This document shows positions 1-11,112 of a DNA stretch of 64,000 bases, piece by piece (the first letter of the stretch is position 1; the number at the start of each line of letters is the position of its first letter). The DNA lies in assembly GCA_949825045.1 (NCBI GenBank), contig OX463815.1, positions 17,663,231-17,727,230 of the forward strand, read 5' to 3'. The position numbers and the translations under genes were made by a program. The stretch is from Argyresthia goedartella. Its lineage: Eukaryota; Arthropoda; Insecta; Lepidoptera; Argyresthiidae. The notes under the pieces are model-generated. The model was not told the DNA's origin, ran no database searches, and saw nothing but the letters and a program-made list of their open reading frames with translations.

Positions 1-9
1 TTACAAATA

Positions 10-360
10 TGAAATCCGCCATTTTGTACCGGAGTCGATCTTAATTTTGGATTTATTCACGGTGTACTCATGAACTATTAAACTAGTCTGGCCCTTTCAT
101 TTGATACCCATATTGAGGGGCTGTGTTTTTTTATTTTTATTTTTGCGGCGGCCAATATTGGATTTAAAAAAACCCGTATTGAGTGGCTGTAAAAAATGTA
201 ATCCCCCATTTTGTGCCGGCGGCCAACTTGGATTTGGATTTTTTTCATAGGTAGTAACTGTATTCTACTAAATGACCCCTTTGATTTGATGCCCCTATTG
301 AGGGGGTTGTGAAAAATCTGTAATCCGCCAGTTTGTGGAGGCGGCCATCTTGGATTTTAC
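10..360. repeat. Diverged tandem repeat, about three copies
   Basis: A unit opening with AATCCGCCATTTTGT and closing with GGCCATCTTGGATTT recurs near 10, 198 and 320. Spacing is uneven, about 188 then 122 bases, so the middle copy carries extra sequence. The motifs TTGAGGGGCTGTG and CATTTGATACCC(C)TATTGAG also recur. It looks like a non-coding dispersed repeat. The family is not identified. Confidence 0.55.
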
Positions 361-1229
361 AATGATACCGAATATATACAGGTTGTATTGTCAGTAGCGC
401 TAGAGATGTGTAAAGTACAATTATTTCTTTTCCGCTCGACACTTCTCGGTTTTCATATTACTCACAACACATGAACAAATCAAATGGTTTATTGGGAAAA
501 CATTAATGGTGGATTTAAACTATGGTTTATAAGATAAGATAATTTTTTATTTCACAAAAGACATTACAGATATAAAAAAATAAGTAGTTTCTAAGGAATC
601 AAAAAGGTAGTAAAGGTTACCGGTGGCCCTCACACTAGTTGAGACCTGTATCGTGAGAGACCAGTTCTTTGACATAGGAATTACAACATAGCATCGACTG
701 ACGGCATGAGTTTATATAAACTAAGTATTTGCTGTTTAGCAGATATGAAATTATGCTTATTAATAAAATACATAAATCAAGAATTTTATATAATTCGAAG
801 TTATTGGAAAATTAAAAGGATACTAAATAGAAATACATAAACTTAATGAAGGGAAAGGAGGGACAGGATTAAATGATTATTTCAGGAAATACTCTGTTTC
901 TTGATATGTAAGCGATTTCAACCACTTTAGTATAACGACCTTAGAAGTTCTCACTGTACAGTGCTTTATGTCGCAGTGTCCGAAAACTCTGTTGTAGACG
1001 AAAGGAATCATGAAGTTGGGGAGACGACGGACAAATGATGTTTTGGCTGCCGTTTGCGGAACACGTTTTATTTTACACAGATTATTTTGTTCAACACATC
1101 TTCATAGTTGATACTGCGTAGTGTCTTACCGTGCATATGAGTAACGGTTTTAGTATATAGATTTGTCGTACGCTGAGTTCCGCTTCAGCAAACAGAGCAG
1201 CAGTAGGGAATCTGTATGTTTTTTTAAGC
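361..1229. other. Stretch with nothing recognised
   Basis: AT-rich, with no long frame, no convincing splice-bounded exon and no repeat I could define. The last 100 bases may be the 3' part of the neighbouring LINE scrap. Confidence 0.4.
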
Positions 1230-1955
1230 ATAACTTTTATAACTGATCGCTACGCTCTCTCTAGTTTCAGCATAGCAGTCACGCCAATTCTCCCCAGACT
1301 GCAATTCAGTAGGTCAGTATTGAACGCACTAAGCCACATAGACCAGCCGTAAGACACGCTTGCAGGCCGAGTTACGTAGCGCACGCATGACATACTTATA
1401 TAAGTATCCTAACTCTTATAGCTGTGTCGGCGATATGGGCTTTAAAGGAGAGGTTCTGGTCGATGGTGACACCCAAGTATTTGAAGGTTTCCGCCCGATC
1501 TATTTCCTCACACTTGCATGACATCGGGTTACAGAAAGAGTGAATCCGCATACGAGTACAAAAGTTAGGCTCTGATGCTCGAGTTTTGTGGAAGCACATA
1601 TATTCAGTTTTTTGCCGTTAAGTGTAAGCAGATTGGTGTTCAGCCATTCAGCGAGGCTTGTCAATCCTAGTTCTCCCTTTTTTAGAACATCCTTCCAAGT
1701 ATTTGCACAGAAAATGGCGACAGTGTCATTAGCGCAGCAGAGGATGTTGGCGTCTGGGGGTGAAGCATTATGAATATCATTGATGTATATTATGAAGAGG
1801 GTGGGGCCAAGCACGCTTCCCTGTGGTACGCTGAAGTTAATTGGCAACTCGCGGCTGATGTTATTGTCAATTTTGATGCGCAGTCTTCTGTTTGTGAGGT
1901 ACAGCGCCACAAAGTTATCTGATCCGGTGGCGAAACTGGTACTACGTAATGTCAT
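1230..1955 (-). pseudogene. Decayed non-LTR retrotransposon reverse transcriptase fragment
   Basis: Read on the minus strand from 1955, the frame shows VPQGSVLGPTLFIIYINDI followed by CANDTVAIF, which corresponds to the catalytic YADD block of LINE reverse transcriptases with Tyr replaced by Cys. A frameshift near 1600 moves the match to another frame containing ETFKYLGVTID, the conserved thumb-side motif. A third frame further down shows SILTY and AVWG-like residues. The N-terminal half of the RT is missing: the match stops at about 1955, close to where the DD82E relic begins. The layout is typical of Jockey/R1-type elements. The piece is non-functional because of frameshifts and stops. Confidence 0.8.
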
Positions 1956-2043
1956 TTTGAAATGTCATAATGTTGTCAAGTTTGTTGTTGTGCACAACGC
2001 TTGGTGTTTTATTCATTATTTTATCGTTTTAATGATATAAATA

Positions 2044-3475
2044 ATGCCGAAAGCATTGAACAGTGCCGCGAGAAACACTATTTTAAATGTTTTAGCTTTT
2101 ATGCAGGAAGAGAAACGTTTAAATGCGCTGATAATACCATTTGAAAAATTATATGAACGAGTTGCTGCTGCTACAGGTTAATGTGGCCAGTTGTTGTTCT
2201 ATGAATCACCCATTTCTTGTCAGTAGTCGATGTCATGGTTCCTACAAGTACTTCTGTTCTATTTTGCAGGTGTAAGTGAACGGTTTGTGGGACAATTAGT
2301 TAAAGAACAAAAACAGGCAGATGCTACTGGCTCAAAAATTTCTACTCCAGGGAAAAAAAGGACTAGAACCAAGGGGAAGATAGAAATTGATGATTTTGAC
2401 CTCGGTGTCATCAGAAGAAAAATTCATGAATTTTACACAATGAAGAAAGAAATACCTACCATCCCAAAATTACTGAATGTTCTACGAGACGAAATCGATT
2501 TTAATGCTAGCCGTGAAACCCTTAGAAAGTTATTGCGTGAAATTGGTTTTCGATACAAGAAAACGCAATCCAATAGAAAAATCCTCATTGAGCGCAATGA
2601 TATATCGGCTTTACGGGCATCTTATCTGCATAAAATAAAGCAAAACTAATGCGGTGAAAAAAAGCCTTGTAATATTTTTGGATGAGACTTTTATACACTC
2701 GTCACACACGGCTGGTCGCTGTTGGCAAAGTAATGATGTTGACGGTGTTTTGAATCCTGTATCAAAAGGAAATAGATGGATTATAGTTCATGCGGGGGGA
2801 GAAACAGGGTTTGTACTTGTTTTTAAATCGAACACTAAAAGTGGCGATTACCATGACGAAATGAATAATAGCAATTTAAAAAAATGGGTAATAGAAAAAT
2901 TGCTGCCTAATTGACATACAGACACTTTAATTGTAATGGATAACGCTCCTTACTACAGTATTTGTATTAACAAATGCCCTAATTCAAAAACTAAAAAAGC
3001 AGATATGCAGAATTGGCTTACTGAAAATAATGTGGAGTTCAATGAAAGTTTCACTAAACCCCAGCTGTATGAATTAATAAAAAGGCACAGACCAGCAAAA
3101 CAATATGAAATTGATAATTTACTAAGAGACAATGGGCACACTGTCCTTAGATTGCCCCCCTATCATTGCGATTTAAACGCAATAGAAATGATCTGGAGTT
3201 CAATGTTGCAGAACATAACATTGGAAAGTCAAAGGCTGAAATGCCGCAGTTAGTCGCAGAAGAATTTAACAAAAAATCAGCAGCAGAATGGCGAAAATAC
3301 TGTGCCCATGTAAAGAACATCGAAAATGAGTATCTAAAAAAGTCATTTATTTAGATGAACCATTTATCGTAAATTTAGAAAGTGATAGTGGAAGTGAAAG
3401 CAGTGATTCAGACGAAGTGACCTATGATTTCGCAGATGATTGTCTACATGATCATAATTATTGCATTAAAATATA
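2044..3475 (+). pseudogene. Decayed DD82E-type (IS630-Tc1-mariner group) transposase, two exons
   Basis: Exon 1 is 2044-2177, from an ATG to a CAG|GTTAAT donor. Exon 2 starts after TTTTGCAG near 2270 and joins in phase 1 at a Gly codon. The N-terminal half looks like a helix-turn-helix/linker region. The catalytic motifs are VIFLDET, IVMDNAPYYS and DLNAIEMIW. The second Asp and the Glu are 81 residues apart (E at +82), the same spacing as in the intact copy at 19299-21639. Breaks: a one-base shift near 2649, an in-frame TGA at 2912, and another shift near 3205 inside the block after the catalytic Glu. An acidic Ser/Asp-rich tail follows (about 3390-3420). I could not find its terminal inverted repeats, so the element ends are unknown. 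Confidence 0.8.
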
Positions 3476-4149
3476 ATCATTATCCTATACTATAATTAGA
3501 GGATTATAATTATATTATTATGATCATCAATAATTATAATCATTGAGACAATCATATATATAAATATAAGAGTAAATATGAAAAATTCGCAATTATTATT
3601 ATTTACGCACTTATTTTTAATTATGGTATTTTACTCTACAACCGTGGAAATTCTATGTAGCGCGGCAACACTAAACTCGACCACATCGACGCTGACACCT
3701 GATCACAAAGCTTTGTGGCACTGTAGCTTCCTATGATGATATTTTTTGACACAGAATAAGTAATTAAAGCAAAGAGTTTCATACAAACATGGGTTTTGAC
3801 TTTGAGTCTTTGACAATTAAGGCATTTGTCATAATAAAATTAACAAAGTAAATTTATTTACAGACAGTCGTCACTGGCGTTGTAAATTTTTATAAAGGAA
3901 AGTATTGATAAATTGCCATGAAGGCAACAAAGAGCAATCCTGTTGCTTCTGCCAATAATATTAGACAGGGTAAAAAGCTTGATGCACACTACCGCGAAGT
4001 TGTAAATAATATAAATCTTACCCAAAACTCAACAACAAACGAAAGACAGGGCAAGCTAAATAAAACCGTTAAAATAGATGCAGTAAATTCGTAGCGCCCA
4101 TTGCAAAAATCACATGTTTTGAATTTTATCATTTTTAAAGGCATATGTT
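3476..4149. other. AT-rich interval with one small unrecognised ORF
   Basis: 3480-3560 is built of near-palindromic ATTATAAT/ATGATCAT runs. A 58-codon frame, 3918-4094 on the plus strand, begins MKATKSNPVASANN and is rich in Lys and Asn. It is too short and too isolated to call a gene. It could be a remnant of a retrotransposon ORF1 upstream of the LINE at 4443. I see nothing else. Confidence 0.35.
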
Positions 4150-4169
4150 TCATGATATAGCCAATTCTA
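4150..4169. repeat. 20-bp direct repeat, left copy
   Basis: TCATGATATAGCCAATTCTA occurs here and again, identical, at 7022-7041. The pair brackets the LINE, so it may be a target-site duplication. However, the LINE's recognisable ends lie inside it by about 270 bases on the left and 30 on the right. Confidence 0.75.
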
Positions 4170-4187
4170 AGACGTGGTTACGACATG

Positions 4188-4231
4188 TACATTCTTGGTC
4201 GCTGTGTAGGTATACAGCAACCAAGAATGTA
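4188..4231. repeat. Inverted repeat / hairpin
   Basis: The arms read TACATTCTTGGTCGCTGT and ACAGCAACCAAGAATGTA: 18 bases with one mismatch and an 8-base loop. It lies between the left 20-bp direct repeat and the truncated LINE. Confidence 0.8.
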
Positions 4232-4286
4232 TATCGTCAGCCATGGTTGAATAAGAACTTTCATTGAACGAAGAAATATTTAAGGG

Positions 4287-4347
4287 GAAAAACTGCAGTA
4301 GCTTAGGTGAAGACTAAAGGGGGCGAGCGCAGCGAAGCCCCCGAATA
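4287..4347 (+). repeat. Copy of a dispersed GC-hairpin repeat family
   Basis: AACTGCAGTAGCTTAGGTGA is followed at 4319-4342 by a GGGGGC…GCCCCC stem around GAGCGCAGCGAA. Nearly the same block is at 36604-36651, and related inverted arms are at 36708-36875. It is a dispersed non-coding repeat, probably the end of a non-autonomous element. Confidence 0.6.
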
Positions 4348-4436
4348 ATCTTCGTATTAGTATTGACTACAAATGCTTAATTTATATACATTCATACAAT
4401 TTTTATATATTTTATTTTATATATACTTATATATTT

Positions 4437-6992
4437 AGGTCTTACCTAAACAGCCTAAATGAACTAGGTTTTGAGTGTTGTATTTCACAATTCACACGAG
4501 TTGAGTCAAATGTAAATGGCATATCCAAATCATGTATCGATCATTTGTTCGTTCGTGGCGCGTCCAGGCGAGGTACGCTCGGGCATTCAGTGCGCTCAGC
4601 TGTTGTGCGCGATGCACTAGCCGACCATTATGTAACAGGCCTCGCGCTCAGCAGTTACGACTGCGTGAATTCCTATAAGACTGTTAATAAGTTGAATAAT
4701 GAAAAAATCAAACAGGAATTAAGTCAAATTGACTGGAGCTCTGCGCTCGGCTGCACCGAGCCGAACGAAGTAGTAGATTTTATTATTAAAAAATACCAGG
4801 CAGTATATAGTAAGTGTACCTATCAAACTAAAATCAATCAGTATGCAAAGTCTGATTGTAATTGGATATCTGATAAGTTAATTAACATGTGTAACAAAAA
4901 GAAAGAACTTTTAAAAATATTTTTAAATGATACAAGTAATAAACAAAATGAGTTAATATACAAAAAATATAGAAACAGAACTAACAGAATGATTTGTAAT
5001 GCTAGAAATAATTTAACAAAAAGAGAAATTTGTAATAATTTTAAAAATCCTAAAAAAATGTGGGAAATTATTAATAGATTGACTGGTAGAATTATAAAGG
5101 CTATCGATGATGTACTGGTTAAGTCCTTTAGGTTAAGACCAAAGCAATTATCAGATAAGTTTGCACACGATTTCGATAACAATTTTAAAAATGTATTGAA
5201 CACTTGTGATAGGCCATTGCTTGATGAGAAGGAGTACATACATACCCCTAGCTTATCATTACGTCTGGGAAAAATTAACGAAGAAGTCTTACACAGAATA
5301 ATTAGAAAAATAAACGATAAAAAAAGCCCAGGGTATGATACGATAAGGGCAAAAGACGTAAAATATATTTCTGAAAAAATTACACCGGTCCTCATGCATC
5401 TAATTAATCTATGTATCTCGCAATCCACATATCCCGACCAACTTAAAATAGGACTTGTAAGACCGATACACAAAAAAGGTAGTCATACAGATACAAACAA
5501 CTACAGACCTATAACAATCCTATCATGCTTAGATAAAATTATAGAAAAATATATCGGAAATTCCGTAAATAACTTCCTATCAAGTAATGGCTTAATACAT
5601 GTAAAACAATTTGGATTTCAAAAACGAAAAAGCACATCTCAGCTTTTGTCATTATTTACAGACGAAATAAATAGCTATTTAGATAAAAGATACCATGTAC
5701 TTACCGTTATGATAGACTTCAGTAAAGCTTTTGACACTTTAAATTATAAGACACTTTACCAGAAAATGCAGCAGAACGGTATACAGGGACCTGTGCTAGA
5801 ACTCATGAAAAACTATCATACTAATAGGTATAACGCGGTAAGCATAGCTGGTGAACTCACTGATCTGATTCCCACCTTATGTGGTACGGCACAAGGATCG
5901 ACCCTGGGACCAACCGAGTACTTATTATACGTCAATGATATGTGCAAAATATTTCGGCATGGCTCAGTATATCAGTTTGCAGATGATACTTGTATAACTA
6001 CCGCTCATCAGGACCTTGAGATGGCCCAAAGTATGATGCAGGAGGATTTTGATCTATTATGTAAGTGGGCACACGATCTAGGTTTATCAATAAATTACTC
6101 TAAAACAAAACTCATGCATATTCATTCGCCTTATAAAAAAAAAACTTTATACCGGCGATCGTGGGCCGTGGCCCACGAACACAACTGTATGCACCTACAG
6201 AGCGCTTCCTGTAACTGCGTTCATCTTGATCTTGTACAAGAACATACTTACCTTGGACTAAAAATAGACCATAGATTCAACTGGGGTCCACATATTGAGC
6301 ATGTATGTAATAAGCTAAGATCCATTTTGTCAAAACTGTGTGTACTTAGGCATAAAGTTCCCTATAATACGCTAAGACTTCTTTACATGTCCTTGGCTGA
6401 TTCTGTAATAAGCTATGGCTTAGCCAGCTATGGAAGAACATTCAAAACATCTTTAAATCATATTTACAACCTACAATTAAGATTACTGAAAGCGATTGTT
6501 CCCGCAAAGATTAAATATAAATATAAAAATAACTATGAAAATCTATTCAATTATTGTAAAGTGATGAACGTATTTGATAAGTTGGATTTGGCAATTGTTA
6601 TTCAGTATAATGAAAATATACCCCTTTTAAAAAAATATAAAAGACCCGTAAATCTACGTAACCTACCTTATCTTTCAAACTTCGAGATACCAACAAGTAA
6701 AAACGAATATGGCCAGAGAGTCTGGCAGTCAATTCTGCCTAGAGTATTGAATAGATTTCCAATAGAATTAGTTAGTAGAATAGAAAACAAAACTTGTCAG
6801 CAAACAAAAAATATTATTAAGCGGTACTTGTTTAAACCTACCTCAATAAATGTAAAAATATAATGTATATGTAAATTTATGAATAAGCAGCTCCTTAACT
6901 CAAAAAATCTTTAAATATTAAGATTAGAAGTTAAGTTCATGCCATGTAATATATATAATTTTTTTTTTGAAATAAACAGCTTAAAAAAAAAA
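4437..6992 (+). mobile_element. 5'-truncated non-LTR retrotransposon (Jockey/CR1-like)
   Basis: The open frame begins in the last part of the AP-endonuclease domain and runs through the RT to a stop at 6863. It is followed by a short 3' UTR with AATAAA at 6971 and an A-run at 6983-6992. The first two thirds of the endonuclease and any ORF1 are absent, the usual outcome of incomplete reverse transcription. The coding frame has no internal stop, so the copy is fairly young although it cannot move on its own. Confidence 0.85.
4443..6863 (+). CDS. LINE ORF2 fragment: endonuclease C-terminus plus complete reverse transcriptase
   Basis: This RNA-dependent DNA polymerase of a LINE copies element RNA at a nicked chromosomal target. 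The frame is open without an ATG from about 4443. SCIDHLFVRG and DHYVTGLAL match the end of LINE AP-endonucleases, so there is no true start and the protein is 5'-truncated. The RT follows with FRLRPKQ…, KSPGYD, GLVRPIHKKG, NNYRPITIL, QFGFQKRKST, MIDFSKAFDTL (the first catalytic Asp), GTAQGSTLGPTEYLLYVND and QFADDTC (catalytic Asp pair at about 5982-5987). The thumb motif HTYLGLKID and a Lys-rich C-terminus follow. About 770 residues from 4545 to the stop are uninterrupted. The Jockey/CR1 superfamily is likely; the clade was not resolved. Confidence 0.85.
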   Translation, partial: YLNSLNELGFECCISQFTRVESNVNGISKSCIDHLFVRGASRRGTLGHSVRSAVVRDALADHYVTGLALSSYDCVNSYKTVNKLNNEKIKQELSQIDWSSALGCTEPNEVVDFIIKKYQAVYSKCTYQTKINQYAKSDCNWISDKLINMCNKKKELLKIFLNDTSNKQNELIYKKYRNRTNRMICNARNNLTKREICNNFKNPKKMWEIINRLTGRIIKAIDDVLVKSFRLRPKQLSDKFAHDFDNNFKNVLNTCDRPLLDEKEYIHTPSLSLRLGKINEEVLHRIIRKINDKKSPGYDTIRAKDVKYISEKITPVLMHLINLCISQSTYPDQLKIGLVRPIHKKGSHTDTNNYRPITILSCLDKIIEKYIGNSVNNFLSSNGLIHVKQFGFQKRKSTSQLLSLFTDEINSYLDKRYHVLTVMIDFSKAFDTLNYKTLYQKMQQNGIQGPVLELMKNYHTNRYNAVSIAGELTDLIPTLCGTAQGSTLGPTEYLLYVNDMCKIFRHGSVYQFADDTCITTAHQDLEMAQSMMQEDFDLLCKWAHDLGLSINYSKTKLMHIHSPYKKKTLYRRSWAVAHEHNCMHLQSASCNCVHLDLVQEHTYLGLKIDHRFNWGPHIEHVCNKLRSILSKLCVLRHKVPYNTLRLLYMSLADSVISYGLASYGRTFKTSLNHIYNLQLRLLKAIVPAKIKYKYKNNYENLFNYCKVMNVFDKLDLAIVIQYNENIPLLKKYKRPVNLRNLPYLSNFEIPTSKNEYGQRVWQSILPRVLNRFPIELVSRIENKTCQQTKNIIKRYLFKPTSINVKI

Positions 6993-7021
6993 CTCACCGC
7001 AATCGATGGTTGACATTATCA

Positions 7022-7041
7022 TCATGATATAGCCAATTCTA
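7022..7041. repeat. 20-bp direct repeat, right copy
   Basis: Identical to 4150-4169. It starts 29 bases beyond the LINE A-run. Together the two copies suggest that 4170-7021 entered as one unit. Confidence 0.75.
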
Positions 7042-10000
7042 CAATACCTACGACAGATATAACATTTATTTAAGAGGATGAAATTGTCTATTAAACAGAT
7101 TTTATTACACTACGCTAGCACTTTTGATTTCTGAGTTAAGTCTCTCTTTTATCTATACCTACCGAAATGAGCAAACATGAGACAAACCAACGAATATAGC
7201 ACAGGCCTTGGCCGACAAATGACAACAGTGATTGCCAATAATTTATGCTGCATTTCACCAATAGCTAAGATCTGCAAATACTACTCAAATTACCTTCATC
7301 AAAGGCGGCTTAGGCAACTTTGCAAGCAATGTAATGTGAGAAATAACGTAGTGTGTAAGAGTAATTATATTGTGAGTAGATACCTGAGGTACCTATAAAA
7401 TAATATGGTTGCATACCTATCAATTGTCTATAATACAATACAATGTGTATGTTTTTAGGTACAGGTGGAATACTTGCCTAAGAGTGAATCAGAAAGGTGT
7501 AGTCATATTTTAAGGGACATAATTCTGAACCACTTTCACTATGAAACCTATCCTATTCGATCAGACGAGCAACTTTATTTTTCACTTCTCCATACTTTTT
7601 AGGCCGAGCAATCAGCTGTGATATGTAGGTACATTTTGTAGGAGTGAAAAACAAAGTTGTGTATATAGGTAGGTAAATATTGTAGGCACTTTTTGTACCT
7701 ATGTACCTATTAATTCCTTAGTACCTTTCATTACATTAGTGATCGATCATGAAATAAAATTATACCTATTGACACAGTTAAACAGATTTAAACAGTAAAA
7801 CTTAGAAATACGTAATACGGATACCTAGTTCCCATAGTGCTAAAGTGAAATAAATTAAAATTCCTTTTCGTTGACCATGCAAAGAGTGACAGCGGAAACG
7901 TTTCATTTATTTACCTTCCTCCCCATTCAGACATCAAACAACCCTCACTCCTGCCGCAGAATATCTTAGGAAACCTTTTTTACTAAACAAAATCGGTAAA
8001 CTTTCACAACAGCCCACATCGGCTCGGTTTTCTTCGGAAACGCTGGCTCTAGTCAGCATTCCGATGCGCCGGAGTCGCTCGGACCCAGTTACGGTCCGAC
8101 GGCCGGCAGGGTGCTAATTGAAAAAGGAAACTTCAAACAACGAACGAGCTCAATGCTCCTCAGTAATGTTTCATTTTTAAACATCTTCGTGACCGTTACA
8201 ACCGATCGCTCCAGCCAGTGTGTGCTTCGATTTCAAAACTGCTGGTTCAACGTTCTAATAATTTTTGAAAATGTTGCTGCAATACTTACACTAGAGCACG
8301 AGTGCCACGAGTAGATAGGAACCCGTGCAGATACGAGTCGTGTGTAGAAATCGACTTCACAAATTTATAGGGCCTTGCTCAGACTGGGTGGCACCAGCCT
8401 CCCAACATCGTCACGTACTTATCTACCTACTTATTAACGATACCTTGCCTGGTTTTTAATTTTAATGTTTAAACTACGCCCTGTTGAACATGCCTACAAA
8501 TGTTGCATGATAATTTTTTTGCTGCGCAATCTACTTACATTTATTCATTTTGGTTACAATGATAACTACCGTAGTAGGTACGATAAGCTTAACCTTGTCT
8601 TGTGGACACACGGTACGTCCCTTCCTGGAAACTACTGGCTAGGAAATCTTAAAAAAATTAAGGCAGGATTAAACATTCTGTGTGTTTGCATAGGTAAGGG
8701 CTGTCCGCCATACAATGGTACAGTAGAAATATAACACTCTTTTATCCCTGTGTGGGAGAATATGTATAGCCCAGATATTCTGACATATTTAGATACTAAA
8801 CACTCCTGTATTGAACTATTTCAAAAGCTTGCCAAGTCACCAGTGGCGGCAGGCCCCGATTTGCATTTACTTTACTTCGACTATTCGACTTCGATATGCT
8901 TTCAGACGACGACGATCAAAATCTTCCAATAGCGTAAGTTCTAATTACCTCTACAGCTGTGGATTAGCAACTCCGGAGCATATTTGTCTATGAAATCATA
9001 ACCATTGTCTCGGGTGAGCATTTTATGTAGGTGTAACAGCCAGTAGGTAAGCAAGCACGCGTGGCCTGCCCTACACACATGCGACGGGGACCCCGGCACT
9101 CTGTTTATTCGAAGCACCATGCTAACTCCGCCGTTTACACACAACTTGCTAGCAATGAATTAACTTTTCATATAAATAAAATTCACGCTACACTAACCTC
9201 CTGAAATTAACACCTTGGCGTAAATACTGATACTATTAGTCACGTGCCGTGATTGAATGGCTGACTTCTGCCGTTTATGGTGCAGACCGCAGTAATTAGG
9301 TGTTCGGAAATAAAACCGCTTCTAGTTTTTATGATGACGTGGAAAATACTAGGTTTATTTCATAGCCCATTCATAATTAAAAGTACAAACTTTGGATTTC
9401 TGTTTGTCATCTGGATTAATGCCTGATCATCATCCATACTTGTTCATATGTAAACTGTTGACTTTTTCAATATCTACTTCACGTAAGTTCACTTTTGTGT
9501 CAATTTCATGTTACAGTTAGTTGTGCTCTGCTAGATGACCTAGGTTAGTAAACATTTAGGAAATTGTTGACGAGTTAAAATCATGATGATCTACTATTTG
9601 TTGTTGGTAGTACTTAGTAGGTATATATAAAAGTACATACCTACAGTTATGAGGTTACACATGCCGTTGAAGATTCAAAGAGACAATCCTACCAACTTAA
9701 CTTGAGATGTACCTAGTTAATTTTATACATCTATCAATGTTATATCTTTACTTAGTACCTGTCCAGTTGTTACTTAGATATTTGCCTATAGAGACAAGTG
9801 TGATACTTGAAGCTGTTTGTTAATTTCCTAAAAACAATGTGGCATAGCAACACGTGCCAATATGTTTATCGACCCAACAACTATCTAAGATCAAACACAA
9901 AGTAGACATTTTAGCGCCTGACTTATGGACTCGTTTTCAGTAGGTCCATAATAATTAATTAATTTGGTGTTATCTAAAACGTACTTATATTTTTTTTCCG

Positions 10001-10129
10001 AAGTTCTACGGCAAGTAAGTAATTTCACCACGGAATGATGGGCTAACTCTTATCATTATCACGTAAGCAGTCACTATTCACAACATAAATGCTCACTGGG
10101 TTGTGTCTATTTTAGACCTATTCCTACTA
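7042..10129. other. Long interval without recognised genes
   Basis: I found only short shadow frames. There are many TACCTA/TAGGTA words. A GC-richer patch at 8020-8110 might be an old promoter or exon remnant, but it has no convincing reading frame. No transposon protein, tRNA or SINE head was recognised. Confidence 0.4.
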
Positions 10130-11112
10130 CCCCCTTGAGCGAAAGTGGAATGCATAAGAAATTGTGCAGTCTTTGAAATTTGGTATGGTCTTAAGATTTT
10201 AGGAAACTTCCGGCAGCAACATGTGCGCGACCTCAGGTGGCATGTTTGCTGTAAATCCAATATGGCCGCCATCTACGTGGGTATTTTTAATAAATGAGAT
10301 TCTATTATACACAAAATCATGAGTTCTAGGATGTGATGAACCCATTTCTAGGGTTAAACATTCAAAAAATAGCCGATCTTCAATATGTCAGAAACTAAAA
10401 TTTGTTGAGGAATAAATGTTTATCTCTCTAGCTTTTGGAGCCGGATTCGGCCAACTTCCAAACAAGATGTCAGATAATGACAAATCAGACATGTTGACCT
10501 GAGTCATAAAGATCATTAATCAACCACGATAGAACGGGTATTCTTTGACATATTATGTCAAAGATTACCCGTTCTTCGATGTCAGAAATTAAAATATTCC
10601 GAGTAGTAAGAAAAATTTAGGTCCGAATCCTTTGGAGCAGGATTCGGCCAACTTTCAACCGAGATTCCAGATAATGACATATCAGACATTATGATCCTTG
10701 TCATAAAAATCATTATTCAACCACCAATATGTCACAGAATAGCCATTCTTCGATTTTTCATAAATTGAAATCCTTCGAGTAAGTAAGTATTAAGAACAGT
10801 TTAGGTAATTAGAAAATATTTTTTTTACCTTCAAACACAAATTATACCTTAGAATTATGCCTCGGATCCCAGAATCTACAAAAGTGGTGTTCTCGAGATG
10901 TTGTGTCTAGACGCCCATCTATTATAAATACTCTTACCTAAAGATGGCGGCCATGTTTGATTTACACAAAACAGGCCACCAGAGGTCCTGCAAGAGTTGC
11001 TTGAGATGGTTTCTTAAATCCCTGAAGACCATATCTTAGACTATACCAAAATTCAATGACTTGGCACAAAGTGCACGATTCTTATGAATTTTGAAATTCG
11101 TTTGAACCCTTT
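10130..11112. mobile_element. Non-autonomous DNA element with long inverted arms and internal tandem repeats
   Basis: The left arm (about 10140-10300) and the reverse complement of the right arm (about 10920-11100) align over 150 bases. Shared blocks are TGCATAAGAA…TTGTGCA, ATTTGGTATGGTCT/ATTTTGGTATAGTCT, GACCTC(A/T)GGTGGC and TGGCCGCCATCT. Between them a unit of about 175-200 bases recurs three times, anchored by ATGTCAGAAA(C/T)TAAAAT and GGATTCGGCCAACTT. There is no coding capacity. It looks like a MITE or foldback element; the superfamily is unknown and the exact ends are uncertain by about 10 bases. Confidence 0.65.
10533..10573. repeat. Hairpin inside the inverted-arm element
   Basis: AACGGGTATTCTTTGACA and its near-complement ATGTCAAAGATTACCCGTT face each other with only a few bases between them. 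It lies between the tandem copies. Confidence 0.8.

Noticed and set aside
1780..2040. 86-codon plus-strand frame
   Set aside because: Mostly antisense to the LINE RT scrap; it then runs into the sequence just upstream of the DD82E relic.
4838..5473. 211-codon minus-strand frame
   Set aside because: Shadow of the LINE reverse transcriptase. Leu/Ile/Phe/Ser-rich composition comes from AT-rich antisense codons.
8020..8330. GC-richer patch with a 67-codon frame
   Set aside because: No conserved motif and no convincing splice or promoter signals.
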